From: Parageobacillus caldoxylosilyticus NBRC 107762
Lineage (GTDB): Bacteria; Bacillota; Bacilli; Bacillales; Anoxybacillaceae
Direction: 5' to 3'
Assembly (NCBI RefSeq): GCF_000632715.1
Contig: NZ_BAWO01000058.1
Span: 1 to 37,235, forward strand
DNA: 37,235 nucleotides
In this document: positions 8,071-17,248 of the stretch, piece by piece
How positions within the stretch are numbered: the first letter of the stretch is position 1
Layout: the number at the start of each line of letters is the position of its first letter
Notes under the pieces: generated by a model
Seen by the model: the letters and a program-made list of their open reading frames with translations, nothing else
Told to the model about the DNA's origin: nothing
The model's database searches: none
Program-made: the position numbers and the translations under genes

Positions 8071-10338
8071 TCATCCTTTCTCATTGGCTAGCAATTGTCG
8101 CAAAAAGGCAATGATGCGCTGCTTCGCCAAATGGTGCTGCCCCTCGACAATGCCGATGCAAGAAGGACAGCCGCTTTCACACGGGCAGTTTTCCACCCAT
8201 TGCTTCACTTTTTCGATCATTTCATCATATCGTTCAAAAACGGCTTCCGATAAACCGATCCCGCCCGGATAACGGTCATAAATAAAAATCGTCGGCCTTC
8301 CCGAATGCGGTGCTTTTATTTGTGGCACGACATAAATATCCGACCGGTCACACATGACAAACATCGGGACAAGATGACGGAGAACATTCGATATCCCGAT
8401 CAAGACTTGTTCAAGCAGCGGCGCGTCGATGTCAGACAGCTCTTCTCCCAGTTCGATCCATGTCGCTGATGTATGCAGCTCTTCTTCCGGCAAATGAATC
8501 GGTCCCGAACCAATGTTTTCAAATGTCGATAATTTGATTTTTTTAAAGATCGTCGCCATCGCCCTTACAGAAACATCGCCATAATGCAGGCTTAACTGCT
8601 GCCTTTGCTCGCTTCGGTCTTCTTCTAGGACATGAAGCTGCACCGCTAAATTCGCATCCGTAAAATATTCTACGTTCACTTCGCGGACATATGCCTTCTT
8701 TTCTTCCCAATCGAGCTTTTCTACTTGGTATTGCACTCCTTCATGAAGATAAATCGCTTCCTCATGCAGCAGCGTCATTGCGCTGAAACGGTCCATTTCG
8801 CCGATGACGCGATGGTTCGCTGTTTCGGAAATATCGATAATGACGACATTTTCTTGCGAGGCGGAGCGCAGGCTAATATTATGAGCCGGAAACGCGTCAT
8901 TCATCCAATACCATTTGCCGGCACGGTAGTGCAAGACTTTTTGCTCTGTTAAAAATTCCAACACGTCTTCCACTTCGAGGCCGCCAAACTTTTCTCCTTT
9001 TCGGAAAGGAAGTTCATATGCTGCACATTTAAGATGATCAACAAGAATCAGCATGTTATCCGGGTTGATGCGAGCCGTTTCCGGAGAGCGGTCAAAGAAA
9101 TATTCCGGATGCTGCACAATGTACTGGTCAATCGGATTAGAGCTCGCCACCATAATGACGATGGAATCGCCATGGCGTCTTCCTGCCCGTCCGGCTTGCT
9201 GCCACGTGCTCGCTACGGTGCCGGGATAACCGGTCATGATGCATGCCTGCAGCTGGCCGATATCCACGCCAAGTTCAAGCGCGTTCGTACTCACCACTCC
9301 AATAATTTCCCCGCTGCGCAACCCTTTTTCGATCTCCCGTCTTTCTTTTGGCAAATAGCCGCCGCGATAGCCGCGAATCGTTTTCGGTCCCAACCGGTCT
9401 TTCACCATCGCCTGCAAATGGCTTAAAATCAACTCGACGCGCACGCGGCTACGGGCAAAGACAATCGTTTGAATGCCGTTTTCCAAAAACTGTTTTGCCA
9501 ACCGGTTCACTTCGGCAGTTGCGCTTGCCCGAATGTTAAAAGAGGAATGAACTACTGGCGGATTATAAAAAACAAAATGTTTTCTTCCCCGCGGCGCTCC
9601 ATTGTTATTAATTAATGTCATGGGTTCTCCCGTCAGATGTTCGGCCAGTTCTTTCGGATTAGCAATCGTTGCCGATGTGCAAATAAAGATCGGCTTGCTT
9701 CCGTAAAACGAACAGATGCGCTTTAAGCGGCGGATGACGTTGGCAACATGGCTGCCAAACACGCCGCGATACGTATGGAGCTCATCGATGACAACATAGC
9801 GCAAGTTTTCAAATAAAGATACCCATTTCGTATGATGCGGCAAAATTGCCGAATGAAGCATATCGGGATTGGTAATGACAATATGGCCCGCCTGGCGAAT
9901 TTTTTGACGAATGCCTGGGGCGGTGTCGCCATCGTACGTATAGCTATAAATCGGCACGCCCATTTCCTCGATGATTTCGTGCAATTCGTTTTTTTGGTCC
10001 TGGGCGAGCGCTTTGGTCGGAAATAAATAAAGCGCTCGGCTATGTTCCGCTTCGGCGATCGCCTGCAACACGGGCAAATTGTAGCAAAGCGTTTTCCCGG
10101 AAGCTGTCGGCGTCACCGCGACGATATGCTTGCCGTTTCGCACCGCCTCGTACGCCGCCGCCTGATGGGTGTAAAGCGAGGCGATGCCGCGCTTTACAAG
10201 CGCTGATTTGAGGCGCACGTCTAGGCTATCTGGCATTGGAACCGTATTGGCTTCCTGCGGCTCGATTTCATGCCAATATACGACATTTGGATCTTTGCGC
10301 AATTGTTCAATTAATTCATGCAGGTTCTTTTTCTTCAT
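8071..10338 (-). CDS. mrfA: DNA repair helicase MrfA (YprA)
   Basis: This 755-residue superfamily 2 helicase has Walker A TPTASGKT at 76-83 and the DEAH-like box DELH at 185-188. Motif VI appears as QQAGRAGRR. The C-terminal MrfA-type zinc-binding domain has four cysteines in CPCESGCPSC (718-727). In B. subtilis MrfA is a 3'-5' helicase that pairs with the exonuclease MrfB in mitomycin C repair. GAGGTG lies 7 bases before the ATG at 10338. It is the first gene of a two-gene operon with mrfB, which follows at once. Length and motif order match the family. Confidence 0.95.
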   Translation of the reverse strand: MKKKNLHELIEQLRKDPNVVYWHEIEPQEANTVPMPDSLDVRLKSALVKRGIASLYTHQAAAYEAVRNGKHIVAVTPTASGKTLCYNLPVLQAIAEAEHSRALYLFPTKALAQDQKNELHEIIEEMGVPIYSYTYDGDTAPGIRQKIRQAGHIVITNPDMLHSAILPHHTKWVSLFENLRYVVIDELHTYRGVFGSHVANVIRRLKRICSFYGSKPIFICTSATIANPKELAEHLTGEPMTLINNNGAPRGRKHFVFYNPPVVHSSFNIRASATAEVNRLAKQFLENGIQTIVFARSRVRVELILSHLQAMVKDRLGPKTIRGYRGGYLPKERREIEKGLRSGEIIGVVSTNALELGVDIGQLQACIMTGYPGTVASTWQQAGRAGRRHGDSIVIMVASSNPIDQYIVQHPEYFFDRSPETARINPDNMLILVDHLKCAAYELPFRKGEKFGGLEVEDVLEFLTEQKVLHYRAGKWYWMNDAFPAHNISLRSASQENVVIIDISETANHRVIGEMDRFSAMTLLHEEAIYLHEGVQYQVEKLDWEEKKAYVREVNVEYFTDANLAVQLHVLEEDRSEQRQQLSLHYGDVSVRAMATIFKKIKLSTFENIGSGPIHLPEEELHTSATWIELGEELSDIDAPLLEQVLIGISNVLRHLVPMFVMCDRSDIYVVPQIKAPHSGRPTIFIYDRYPGGIGLSEAVFERYDEMIEKVKQWVENCPCESGCPSCIGIVEGQHHLAKQRIIAFLRQLLANEKG

Positions 10339-10419
10339 CCATGCTCACCTCAACGATATCACTTTTATTATTTTAATAGAAATGAGGTGGGAATTGCCAC
10401 GAAAAACAATGTTCGCACA

Positions 10420-10449
10420 CAAAAAACGCCCAGTCATCAAGACTGGACG
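10420..10449 (-). terminator. Terminator at the end of the IclR-type gene
   Basis: On the minus strand, CGTCCAGTC pairs with GACTGGGCG around a 5-base loop, followed by TTTTTTTG. It starts within the last codons of the regulator gene and closes the malic enzyme/FAH/IclR unit ahead of mrfA. Confidence 0.9.
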
Positions 10450-11222
10450 GGGTGATCTGGCCGATATCCAAGCCGGGCGGATATTTGTTTGCCGATCGCC
10501 TGAATGCGACCCTGCAATTTTTCCATCCGCTCGTCTGTCATGCGGATCGTCGGACCGGAAATGCTGACGGCGGCCACTACGCTGCCCGAATAATCAAATA
10601 TCGGAACAGCGATGCAGCGAATACCATACTCATTTTCCTCTAAATCCAATGCATATCCTTTTTGTTTTACTTTCTCTAATTCTTTGAGAAATTCATTCTT
10701 GTCCGTAATCGTAAAATCGGTATGCTTTGGCAAGCCTTTTCGATCGATGATCTCTAATGCTATATGAGGCGGCAAATGGGCAAGAATTGCTTTTCCGACG
10801 GCGGTGCAATGCATCGGCGCCCGTTTTCCTACTTTCGAATGCATGCGCAGCGTTTCCGTTCCCTCTAATTTTTCGATATAAATGACTTCTCCTTGGTCAT
10901 ATACCACAAGGTGAATGACCTCGTTTGTTTCTTTTTCCAATTCCCGCAAATACGGTTTCGCCTCTTTCCGCAAATCGATCGATTCAAGCAGTTTGGAACT
11001 GATTTCTAAAAATTTATAGCCAAGCTTATATCGCTCCGTTTCTTTATCTTGCTCGATGTAGCCGTATTGAACAAGGGTCGATAAAATGCGGTAGACGGAA
11101 CTTTTATTAATATCCATTTGATTGGCGATTTCAGTGACGCCTAACCCATCTTTTTTCGAACTGACGATATCAATAATATGTAATGCCCGGCTTACGGATT
11201 TTACTATATTTTCTCTTTCCAT
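10437..11222 (-). CDS. IclR-family transcriptional regulator
   Basis: 261 residues. The N-terminal winged helix (about 1-70) includes GVTEIANQMDINKSSVYRIL as the recognition helix region. The C-terminal effector domain (about 80-255) contains the conserved HCTAVGKAILA and GYALDLEENEYGIRCIAVPI. IclR proteins sense small carboxylates such as glyoxylate and usually repress catabolic operons. The start at 11222 has GAGGTG 7-8 bases upstream; the frame extends to 11279 without a better site. It follows the FAH-family gene by 85 bases and ends at a terminator. The locus content suggests it controls glycolate/glyoxylate genes; the ligand is inferred. Confidence 0.9.
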   Translation of the reverse strand: MERENIVKSVSRALHIIDIVSSKKDGLGVTEIANQMDINKSSVYRILSTLVQYGYIEQDKETERYKLGYKFLEISSKLLESIDLRKEAKPYLRELEKETNEVIHLVVYDQGEVIYIEKLEGTETLRMHSKVGKRAPMHCTAVGKAILAHLPPHIALEIIDRKGLPKHTDFTITDKNEFLKELEKVKQKGYALDLEENEYGIRCIAVPIFDYSGSVVAAVSISGPTIRMTDERMEKLQGRIQAIGKQISARLGYRPDHPVQS

Positions 11223-11307
11223 CGTGTTCACCTCGACTATTCCTTCGTCCACTGCCATTATACACCAATTGCCAGGCATTTTACATATAATGGTACATTC
11301 CGCTCCA

Positions 11308-12087
11308 TTAGCATGTTTTCGCCCGCTCCCGAGCCGTTACAAACGTATTGCGCAGCGTACCGATTTCCGCTATTTCACATTCAATCACATCGCCGGCTCC
11401 AACCAGTTCGGCGCCAACCGGGCTTCCCGTTAAAATCACATCGCCCGGTTTTAACGTCATCACGCTTGTTAAATAGGCGATCATTTTGCTGATTGGAATA
11501 ATCATCAGTTCTGTCGGGCTGTTTTGTTTTTCAACTCCGTTTAATCTCGCTTTCACCCAAACAGAAGAAGGGTTCAGCTCCGTCTCGATGACAGGGCCTA
11601 ACGGCGTGAACGTATCGAACGATTTGCCGATTGTCCAGTGGCCGTCCGGATGGAAAAATTGCGGCGCCGTTACATCGTTGGCAACAGTATAGCCAAATAC
11701 ATATTGCCAGACATCCGATTCAGGGACGTTCTTTGCTTCCTTGCCAATAACTACAGCCAATTCTGATTCAAATTTGACTTTGTCGATTCCCGCTGGAATA
11801 ACGATTTCCGCTTCCGGTCCAATAACCGATGAAGACGGCTTAAAGAAAAAGACAGGAATTTCCGGAAGCACATTTGGCAATTGTTCTCGTTTTGCTACAT
11901 AGTTTGCGCCAATTCCGATGATTTCATTTGGAACGAGCGGCGCCAGCAATGTTACTTCTTGCCTGCTGAAAACGTTCCCTGTATATTCCCATCCCGTAAA
12001 TAAATCACCGACGATTTCGCGAATCACCTCGCCATTCACTACTCCCATATGCGTTTTTCCATCTGCAGTAAATCTGGCAAATTTCAT
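11308..12087 (-). CDS. Fumarylacetoacetate hydrolase (FAH) family protein
   Basis: 259 residues with the FAH fold. The metal-binding acids are visible in KFESELAVVIG and in the Asp of VANDVTA, and the loop GKSFDTFTPLGP is conserved. Family members include acylpyruvate hydrolases, oxaloacetate decarboxylases (FAHD1 type) and 2-oxo-hept-3-ene-dioate hydratases, so the substrate is not settled. Between malic enzyme and an IclR regulator, a role in clearing a C4 oxoacid such as oxaloacetate is plausible but inferred. The start at 12087 has GAGAGGAG about 7 bases upstream and lies 13 bases after the malic enzyme stop. The frame runs on to 12180 but overlaps malic enzyme. Confidence 0.85.
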   Translation of the reverse strand: MKFARFTADGKTHMGVVNGEVIREIVGDLFTGWEYTGNVFSRQEVTLLAPLVPNEIIGIGANYVAKREQLPNVLPEIPVFFFKPSSSVIGPEAEIVIPAGIDKVKFESELAVVIGKEAKNVPESDVWQYVFGYTVANDVTAPQFFHPDGHWTIGKSFDTFTPLGPVIETELNPSSVWVKARLNGVEKQNSPTELMIIPISKMIAYLTSVMTLKPGDVILTGSPVGAELVGAGDVIECEIAEIGTLRNTFVTARERAKTC

Positions 12088-12100
12088 GATGCCACTCCTC

Positions 12101-13312
12101 TCACATAACGTTTTCCTGTTCTTTTTCCGTATCCCTGCTTCTGGCGACTCCCGTTCTGATGGCCGCACGCGCCACCGCATCGGCCACAGCCGCGACTACG
12201 CGCTTATCAAACGGGTTTGGAATCACATAATCATTCGTTAGTTCTTCTGGGCTGATTAAACCGGCAATCGCACTAACCGCTGCTAGCTTCATCTCTTCAT
12301 TAATTTCAGAGGCACGCACTCGCAGCGCTCCTTTAAAAATTCCTGGAAAGGCGAGGACGTTATTGACTTGATTTGGCAGATCAGATCGTCCCGTTGCAAC
12401 AATGGCTGCTCCTGCCGCTTTAGCTTCATCCGGCATAATTTCCGGAACCGGATTAGCCAGCGCAAAGACAATGGCATTGTCGTTCATCGAGCGAACCATT
12501 TCCGGCGTGAGCGCCCCGGCAACGGAAACGCCAATAAATATATCGGCGGCTTGAATGACCTCTTTTAGTGTTCCTTGAACGCGTCCGCGATTCGTTTGCT
12601 TTGCGAGCGTTTCTTTTATCTTATTCATACCGTATGGACGGTTTTCATAAATCGCCCCTTTGGAGTCGCATAAAATGATGTCGCCCACTCCCATATAAAG
12701 AAGCAACTTCGCAATCGCGATGCCAGCGGCGCCGGCTCCGTTAATGACCACCTTGCACTCGCTCAAACGCTTTTGCACGACCTTCAACGCATTGATTAAC
12801 CCGGCGGCCGTTACAATTGCGGTTCCATGCTGGTCATCATGGAATACTGGTATCGATAGCTCCTGCTTGAGGCGCTCCTCAATCAAAAAACAGTTTGGCG
12901 CGGCAATATCTTCTAAATTAATGCCGCCGAACGTCGGTTCTAACAATTTGACGGTCTGAATGATTTGTTCCGGATCATCGGTGTTAATGCAAAGCGGCAC
13001 AGCATCAATGCCGGCAAATGCTTTAAATAAGGCGGCTTTTCCTTCCATGACAGGCATGGATGCGCTTGCGCCAATATTCCCCAGTCCTAATACAGCAGAT
13101 CCATTGGAGACAACCGCCACAAAATTTCCTTTCATCGTGTAGTCATATATCAAATCAGGGTTGACATAAATTTCTTTACATGGCTCCGCCACTCCCGGAG
13201 AATAAACGACGCTTAAATCATCTGCATTTTCGATCGGGACTTTGACATCTACATATAGCTTTCCTTTTGCTTGCTGATGAACCAGTAGCGATTTTTCCCG
13301 CAGGTTCCGCAT
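12101..13312 (-). CDS. Malic enzyme (malate to pyruvate, NAD(P)-dependent)
   Basis: 403 residues, the short bacterial form. The substrate and metal sites show as VVYSPGVAEPC, GKAALFKAFAGIDAVPLCI and FHDDQHGTAIV. The dinucleotide fold has GAGAAGIAIAKLL near residue 195, and ALANPVPEI is conserved. It converts malate to pyruvate and CO2. Here it would take malate made by malate synthase to pyruvate, completing glyoxylate use. NAD versus NADP preference cannot be read with certainty; it resembles B. subtilis YtsJ in length. The ribosome binding site is weak (AGG 9 bases before the ATG), while a much stronger one stands about 100 bases upstream without a long frame. Confidence 0.92.
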   Translation of the reverse strand: MRNLREKSLLVHQQAKGKLYVDVKVPIENADDLSVVYSPGVAEPCKEIYVNPDLIYDYTMKGNFVAVVSNGSAVLGLGNIGASASMPVMEGKAALFKAFAGIDAVPLCINTDDPEQIIQTVKLLEPTFGGINLEDIAAPNCFLIEERLKQELSIPVFHDDQHGTAIVTAAGLINALKVVQKRLSECKVVINGAGAAGIAIAKLLLYMGVGDIILCDSKGAIYENRPYGMNKIKETLAKQTNRGRVQGTLKEVIQAADIFIGVSVAGALTPEMVRSMNDNAIVFALANPVPEIMPDEAKAAGAAIVATGRSDLPNQVNNVLAFPGIFKGALRVRASEINEEMKLAAVSAIAGLISPEELTNDYVIPNPFDKRVVAAVADAVARAAIRTGVARSRDTEKEQENVM

Positions 13313-13374
13313 GATCGTTTACCTAGCTACTAACCTTTTTCCATCTATTTCTGCCGCCTTTTGTGCTGCTGTGC

Positions 13375-13397
13375 TTACTACAATAAATCTGTAGTAA
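13375..13397. repeat. 8-bp dyad in the malic enzyme leader
   Basis: TTACTACA and TGTAGTAA are perfect 8-bp arms separated by 7 bases. The dyad lies about 60 bases before the malic enzyme ATG and overlaps a 10-codon mini-frame. It could be a regulator's operator or a hairpin in the leader. The 7-base spacer equals that of the GTTTC/GAAAC sites elsewhere in the locus, but the arms differ. Confidence 0.6.
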
Positions 13398-13410
13398 CTA
13401 GGATTTGCAC
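13378..13410 (-). other. Possible 10-codon leader cistron before malic enzyme
   Basis: A GTG at 13410 opens a frame of 10 codons (MQILVTTDLL) ending in TAG. AAGGAGGTG, the strongest ribosome binding site nearby, overlaps the GTG itself, so an exact start is unclear. It may be a leader peptide, a site that only binds ribosomes, or the start of a decayed gene: in another frame an open stretch (VSTAAQKAAEIDGKRLVAR) runs up to the malic enzyme. No long product is encoded. Confidence 0.3.
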
Positions 13411-13451
13411 CTCCTTGTTTATTTATTTGAATATTTCGACGAATAATACGA

Positions 13452-13494
13452 ATGAACAAGGGCGTTCATGGAAGAGAAAGACGCCCTTGTTCAT
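13452..13494 (-). terminator. Hairpin after malate synthase gene
   Basis: ATGAACAAGGGCGT pairs perfectly with ACGCCCTTGTTCAT across a 15-base loop, 7 bases after the malate synthase stop. On the minus strand only a mixed T-rich stretch follows, so termination may be partial. It probably separates malate synthase from the malic enzyme unit. Confidence 0.65.
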
Positions 13495-13501
13495 CATTTT
13501 C

Positions 13502-15685
13502 TTATTGTTGAACCGCTGCATATTTGGCTTTTGCTTCTAGACGGCGGCGATGCAAAATCGGCTCGGTGTAGCCGTTTGGCTGTTCATAGCCTTTAAAGAT
13601 TAAATCGCACGCCGCTTGGAAGGCAACGGAATTATCATAGTCCGGAGCCATCGGCCGATAGTTCGGGTCGCCGGCGTTTTGCTCGTCCACCACTTTCGCC
13701 ATCCGTTTTAACGTTTCTAACACTTGCTCTTTCGTGCAAATGCCATGGTGAAGCCAGTTAGCGATATGCTGGCTGGAAATCCGCAGCGTTGCCCGGTCTT
13801 CCATTAACCCGATATTATTAATATCCGGCACTTTCGAGCATCCGATACCTTGATCGATCCAGCGCACCACATAGCCTAGTATGCCTTGGCAGTTGTTATC
13901 GAGCTCTTCTTGAATTTCTTCCGGCGTCCATTGCGGATTTTTAGCGACTGGAATTTGCAAAATTTCATCACGGTAATCTTTGCGATCTTTCCGCAACTCA
14001 TTTTGCACTTCTGCTACATTTACTTGATGGTAATGAAGCGCGTGCAGCGTCGCTGCTGTCGGCGAAGGCACCCATGCCGTATTGGCGCCGGCTTTCAGCT
14101 GTCCGCCTTTTTGTTTGAGCATTTCCGCCATCATATCCGGCATTGCCCACATTCCTTTTCCGATTTGGGCGCGGCCTTGGAAGCCGACCGCTAAACCGAT
14201 CGCAACATTGGATTTTTCATAGGCTTGCAGCCATAGCGACGATTTCATCTCGTTTTTGCGGATCATCGGGCCCGCTTCCATCGACGTATGAATTTCATCC
14301 CCTGTCCGGTCTAGGAAACCTGTATTAATAAAGACGATGCGGTCACGCACTTGATAGATGCAGTTTTTCAAATTCAATGTCGTGCGGCGTTCTTCATCCA
14401 TGACGCCGATTTTAATGGTGTTGCGTTTTAGGCCGAGCATATCTTCAACACGGTCAAACAGTTCATTCGCAAACGCCACTTCTTCTGAACCGTGCATTTT
14501 CGGTTTGACGATATAAATCGAGCCCTTACGCGAATTTAAGTAACGGGTGTTGCCAATAAGCGAATGTTTCATAATCAAGCTTGTTACAACCGCATCGATG
14601 ATGCCTTCATATACTTCCTCGCCGTTGGCGTCTAGAATTGCGTTGTTTGTCATTAAGTGGCCGACGTTGCGGACGAACATAAGCGAACGTCCTGGCAGCG
14701 TAAGCTCTTTGCCATCCGGTGTTCGATAAATACGGTCCGGATTTAGCGCCCGCGTCATCGTTTTTCCATTTTTTACAAATGTAGACGTTAAATCTCCTTT
14801 GACAAGGCCAAGCAAGTTGCGGTATACGAGCACTTTATCTTCTGCATCCACAGCCGCTACCGAGTCTTCGCAGTCCATAATGGTTGTGACGGCTGCTTCC
14901 AAATAAATGTCTTTTACCCCCGCTTTATCCGTTTTCCCGACCGGATGGTTGCGATCAATTTGAATTTCGATGTGAAGGCCGTTATTTTTTAACAAAATAG
15001 CGGATGGATTTTCCGGATTTCCTTGGAAGCCGACAAATTTTTCTTCCTCTTTTAGCGTCGTAGTGCTTCCGCCTTCGACAGTAACCGTTAATTTCCCGTT
15101 GACTACCGCATATTGTACGACATCTTTATGAGAATATTCTTTTAATGGCACTGCTTGATCCAAAAACTCGCGCCCATAGGCGATCACTTTGGCGCCGCGC
15201 ACCGGATTGTAGGAGCTGCCGCGTTCAGCGCCGTCTTCTTCACTAATCGCGTCCGTTCCGTACAGCGCGTCGTAAAGGCTTCCCCAGCGGGCGTTGGCCG
15301 CGTTTAGCGCATAGCGCGCGTTCGTCACCGGAACGACTAGCTGCGGTCCCGCTTGCACCGTGATTTCCTCGTCTACTCCTTCGGTTGTAATCTCAAAATC
15401 TTCCACCTCTGGCTCTAAATAGCCGATTTCGGTTAAAAATGCTTTATATTGTTCCATATCGAAGCTGCCGCGATGTTTTTTATGCCACTCGTTTAGCTTT
15501 GCTTGGATCTCATCACGGCGGGCAAGCAGCTCCTTGTTTCTTGGCGTTAAATCGGCAATTAGCGTTTCAAAGTCTTTCCAAAATTTTTTCCCATCGACAC
15601 CGCTTCCAGGAAGCACTTCCTCATTGATAAACTCGTAGAGCAATGTCGATACTTGTAGATTCCCGATTTTTACGTATTGTTCCAT
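13502..15685 (-). CDS. glcB: Malate synthase G
   Basis: 727 residues, the length of the G isoform (A forms are about 530). The conserved regions are [29 protein letters not shown] (catalytic Arg), [13 protein letters not shown] (metal-binding Glu) and [15 protein letters not shown] (second metal-binding acid). It condenses glyoxylate with acetyl-CoA to give malate and CoA in the cytoplasm. The ATG at 15685 is preceded by GAGAGG. The gene has its own strong promoter, and an inverted-repeat element shared with the glcE promoter sits between that promoter and the ATG. It lies directly downstream of glcD, linking glycolate oxidation to malate formation. Confidence 0.96.
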   Translation of the reverse strand: MEQYVKIGNLQVSTLLYEFINEEVLPGSGVDGKKFWKDFETLIADLTPRNKELLARRDEIQAKLNEWHKKHRGSFDMEQYKAFLTEIGYLEPEVEDFEITTEGVDEEITVQAGPQLVVPVTNARYALNAANARWGSLYDALYGTDAISEEDGAERGSSYNPVRGAKVIAYGREFLDQAVPLKEYSHKDVVQYAVVNGKLTVTVEGGSTTTLKEEEKFVGFQGNPENPSAILLKNNGLHIEIQIDRNHPVGKTDKAGVKDIYLEAAVTTIMDCEDSVAAVDAEDKVLVYRNLLGLVKGDLTSTFVKNGKTMTRALNPDRIYRTPDGKELTLPGRSLMFVRNVGHLMTNNAILDANGEEVYEGIIDAVVTSLIMKHSLIGNTRYLNSRKGSIYIVKPKMHGSEEVAFANELFDRVEDMLGLKRNTIKIGVMDEERRTTLNLKNCIYQVRDRIVFINTGFLDRTGDEIHTSMEAGPMIRKNEMKSSLWLQAYEKSNVAIGLAVGFQGRAQIGKGMWAMPDMMAEMLKQKGGQLKAGANTAWVPSPTAATLHALHYHQVNVAEVQNELRKDRKDYRDEILQIPVAKNPQWTPEEIQEELDNNCQGILGYVVRWIDQGIGCSKVPDINNIGLMEDRATLRISSQHIANWLHHGICTKEQVLETLKRMAKVVDEQNAGDPNYRPMAPDYDNSVAFQAACDLIFKGYEQPNGYTEPILHRRRLEAKAKYAAVQQ

Positions 15686-15709
15686 TTCCTTTCCCTCTCT
15701 CCCCTTTTT

Positions 15710-15734
15710 GTTTCTTATTACGAAACACTGTTTC
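15710..15734. promoter_or_regulatory. Candidate operator copy 1 (GTTTC-N7-GAAAC-N3-GTTTC)
   Basis: On the plus strand GTTTC (15710-15714), 7 bases, GAAAC (15722-15726), ACT, GTTTC (15730-15734). The same arrangement with an almost identical spacer occurs at 19951-19975. It lies just downstream of the predicted start of malate synthase transcription, a position suited to repression. The regulator is inferred to be the IclR-type protein of the locus. Confidence 0.65.
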
Positions 15735-15750
15735 CTGATTGTTTAAAAAA

Positions 15751-15779
15751 ATGATAGCATGAAATGAAATCACTTTCAA
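15751..15779 (-). promoter_or_regulatory. Sigma-A promoter of malate synthase, extended -10
   Basis: On the minus strand TTGAAA (15774-15779), exactly 17 bases, then TATCAT (15751-15756), preceded by TGC as an extended -10. The start near 15744 lies about 10 bases before the candidate operator. The -35 is only 18 bases past the glcD stop. Confidence 0.75.
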
Positions 15780-15796
15780 TGATTTTCGCAAAATTT

Positions 15797-17248
15797 TCAC
15801 TTTATGGAGGAAGCAACTTGTTTCATCTCGACGCATCGCCCCGGAGTTGGGAACAGCTTTCCGGCGTTCAGCAAATTTTTCGGGTTAAACACGTCGCGAA
15901 TGTCGGTTTGCGCAACAATTTCTTCATCGCTGAAAATGAAGCGCATTTCTTCTTTTTTCTCGATACCAACCCCGTGCTCCCCAGTAATCGAACCGCCAAC
16001 CGCGGCACATACCTGCAGGCATTCGCTTCCTGCCGCAAGCGCTCTTTCTGTTTCTCCTGGCTTTCTTGCGTCAAACAGCACAAGCGGGTGAAGATTTCCA
16101 TCGCCCGCATGAAAGATGTTGGCGATGCGCAATCCATACTTTTTGCTAATCGCTCGGATATTTTTTAGCACTTCCGGCAATTTGTTGCGCGGAATAACCC
16201 CGTCTTGCACTAAGTAATCCGGGGAAATGGCCCCCATCGCGCTAAATCCGGTTTTGCGGTTGGCCCACCAGCGCGCCCGTTCTTCCTCCGATTGAGCCAC
16301 TTTTACTTCGCGCACGTTGCGCTTCTTGCAAATGTGCAAAATTTCATTAATTTGCTCGGAAATGCCGGCAGAAATCCCGTCTACTTCAATTAATAAAAGC
16401 GCTTCAATATCTTTCGGATGTCCGACCGGAAAAGCGGCGGCCTCCACCCCTTCGATCGCTGTTTGATCCATCATCTCGAGCGCCGCCGGAACCATCCCTG
16501 CGGAAATAATATCGGAAACGGCCTGGCTCGCGTCTTCGACACGATCAAAATAGGCGAGCACCGTCTGCTTCGCTTCTGGATTTTTTAAAATCCGAACTGT
16601 AATTTTGGTCACAATCCCCAACGTTCCTTCTGAACCAGTCAACAGCCCTAATAAATCATATCCCGGCGGATCAGGAATGCCGTTTTCCCCGATTTCAATA
16701 ATTTCCCCGTTTGGCAGCACGACTTCAAGTCCTAAAATATGGTTCGTAGTGACGCCATATTTTAAACAGTGCGCTCCTCCCGCGTTTTCGGCGACGTTTC
16801 CGCCAATCGTGCAGCAATATTGGCTCGATGGATCAGGAGCATAATAGTACCCTCGATCAGCGATCGAATTTGTTAGCTTTAAGTTCACAAACCCAGGCTC
16901 CACCACCGCGCGGCGGTTTTCCAGATCGACATGAAGCAGCCGCTTCATCCGCGTCAAACTAATCACAACTTCCCCGTTTAGCGGAATCGCGCCGCCGCTT
17001 AATCCGGTTCCGGCTCCGCGGGCAAGAAACGGCAAGTCGTGGTCATGGCAATACTTAACGATCGCTGCGACTTCCTCCGTATTTTTCGGAAATACGACCG
17101 CTTTCGGCAGATGGCGGTGAACGGTGAACCCGTCACAGTCATAGGCAATCAAATCTTCTTTTTTGTATAAAATCGACTTTTCGCCGCCAACAATGCGTGC
17201 TAACGCTTGAATATGCGGGTCCTTCGTTTGTATTGCCGTTTTTCTCAT
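15797..17248 (-). CDS. glcD: Glycolate oxidase subunit GlcD (FAD-linked)
   Basis: 483 residues. The N-terminal FAD-binding domain (PCMH type) shows LARGAGTGLSGGAIP, GGNVAENAGG and GLLTGSEGTLGIVTKI. The C-terminal FAD-linked oxidase domain shows IFHAGDGNLHPL and SITGEHGVGIEKK, with metal-binding histidines. GlcD is the catalytic flavin subunit that, with GlcE and GlcF, oxidises glycolate (or D-lactate) to the oxoacid and passes electrons to the membrane quinone pool. The ATG at 17248 overlaps the glcF stop by 4 bases and has AAAGGA upstream; the frame runs to 17287 without a better site. It is the third gene of a tight glcE-glcF-glcD operon. Confidence 0.94.
   Translation of the reverse strand: MRKTAIQTKDPHIQALARIVGGEKSILYKKEDLIAYDCDGFTVHRHLPKAVVFPKNTEEVAAIVKYCHDHDLPFLARGAGTGLSGGAIPLNGEVVISLTRMKRLLHVDLENRRAVVEPGFVNLKLTNSIADRGYYYAPDPSSQYCCTIGGNVAENAGGAHCLKYGVTTNHILGLEVVLPNGEIIEIGENGIPDPPGYDLLGLLTGSEGTLGIVTKITVRILKNPEAKQTVLAYFDRVEDASQAVSDIISAGMVPAALEMMDQTAIEGVEAAAFPVGHPKDIEALLLIEVDGISAGISEQINEILHICKKRNVREVKVAQSEEERARWWANRKTGFSAMGAISPDYLVQDGVIPRNKLPEVLKNIRAISKKYGLRIANIFHAGDGNLHPLVLFDARKPGETERALAAGSECLQVCAAVGGSITGEHGVGIEKKEEMRFIFSDEEIVAQTDIRDVFNPKNLLNAGKLFPTPGRCVEMKQVASSIK

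Noticed and set aside
10380-10420. Possible LexA (SOS) box before mrfA
   Set aside because: GAAC is followed by GTTT after only three bases, which does not fit the Bacillus GAAC-N4-GTTC pattern.
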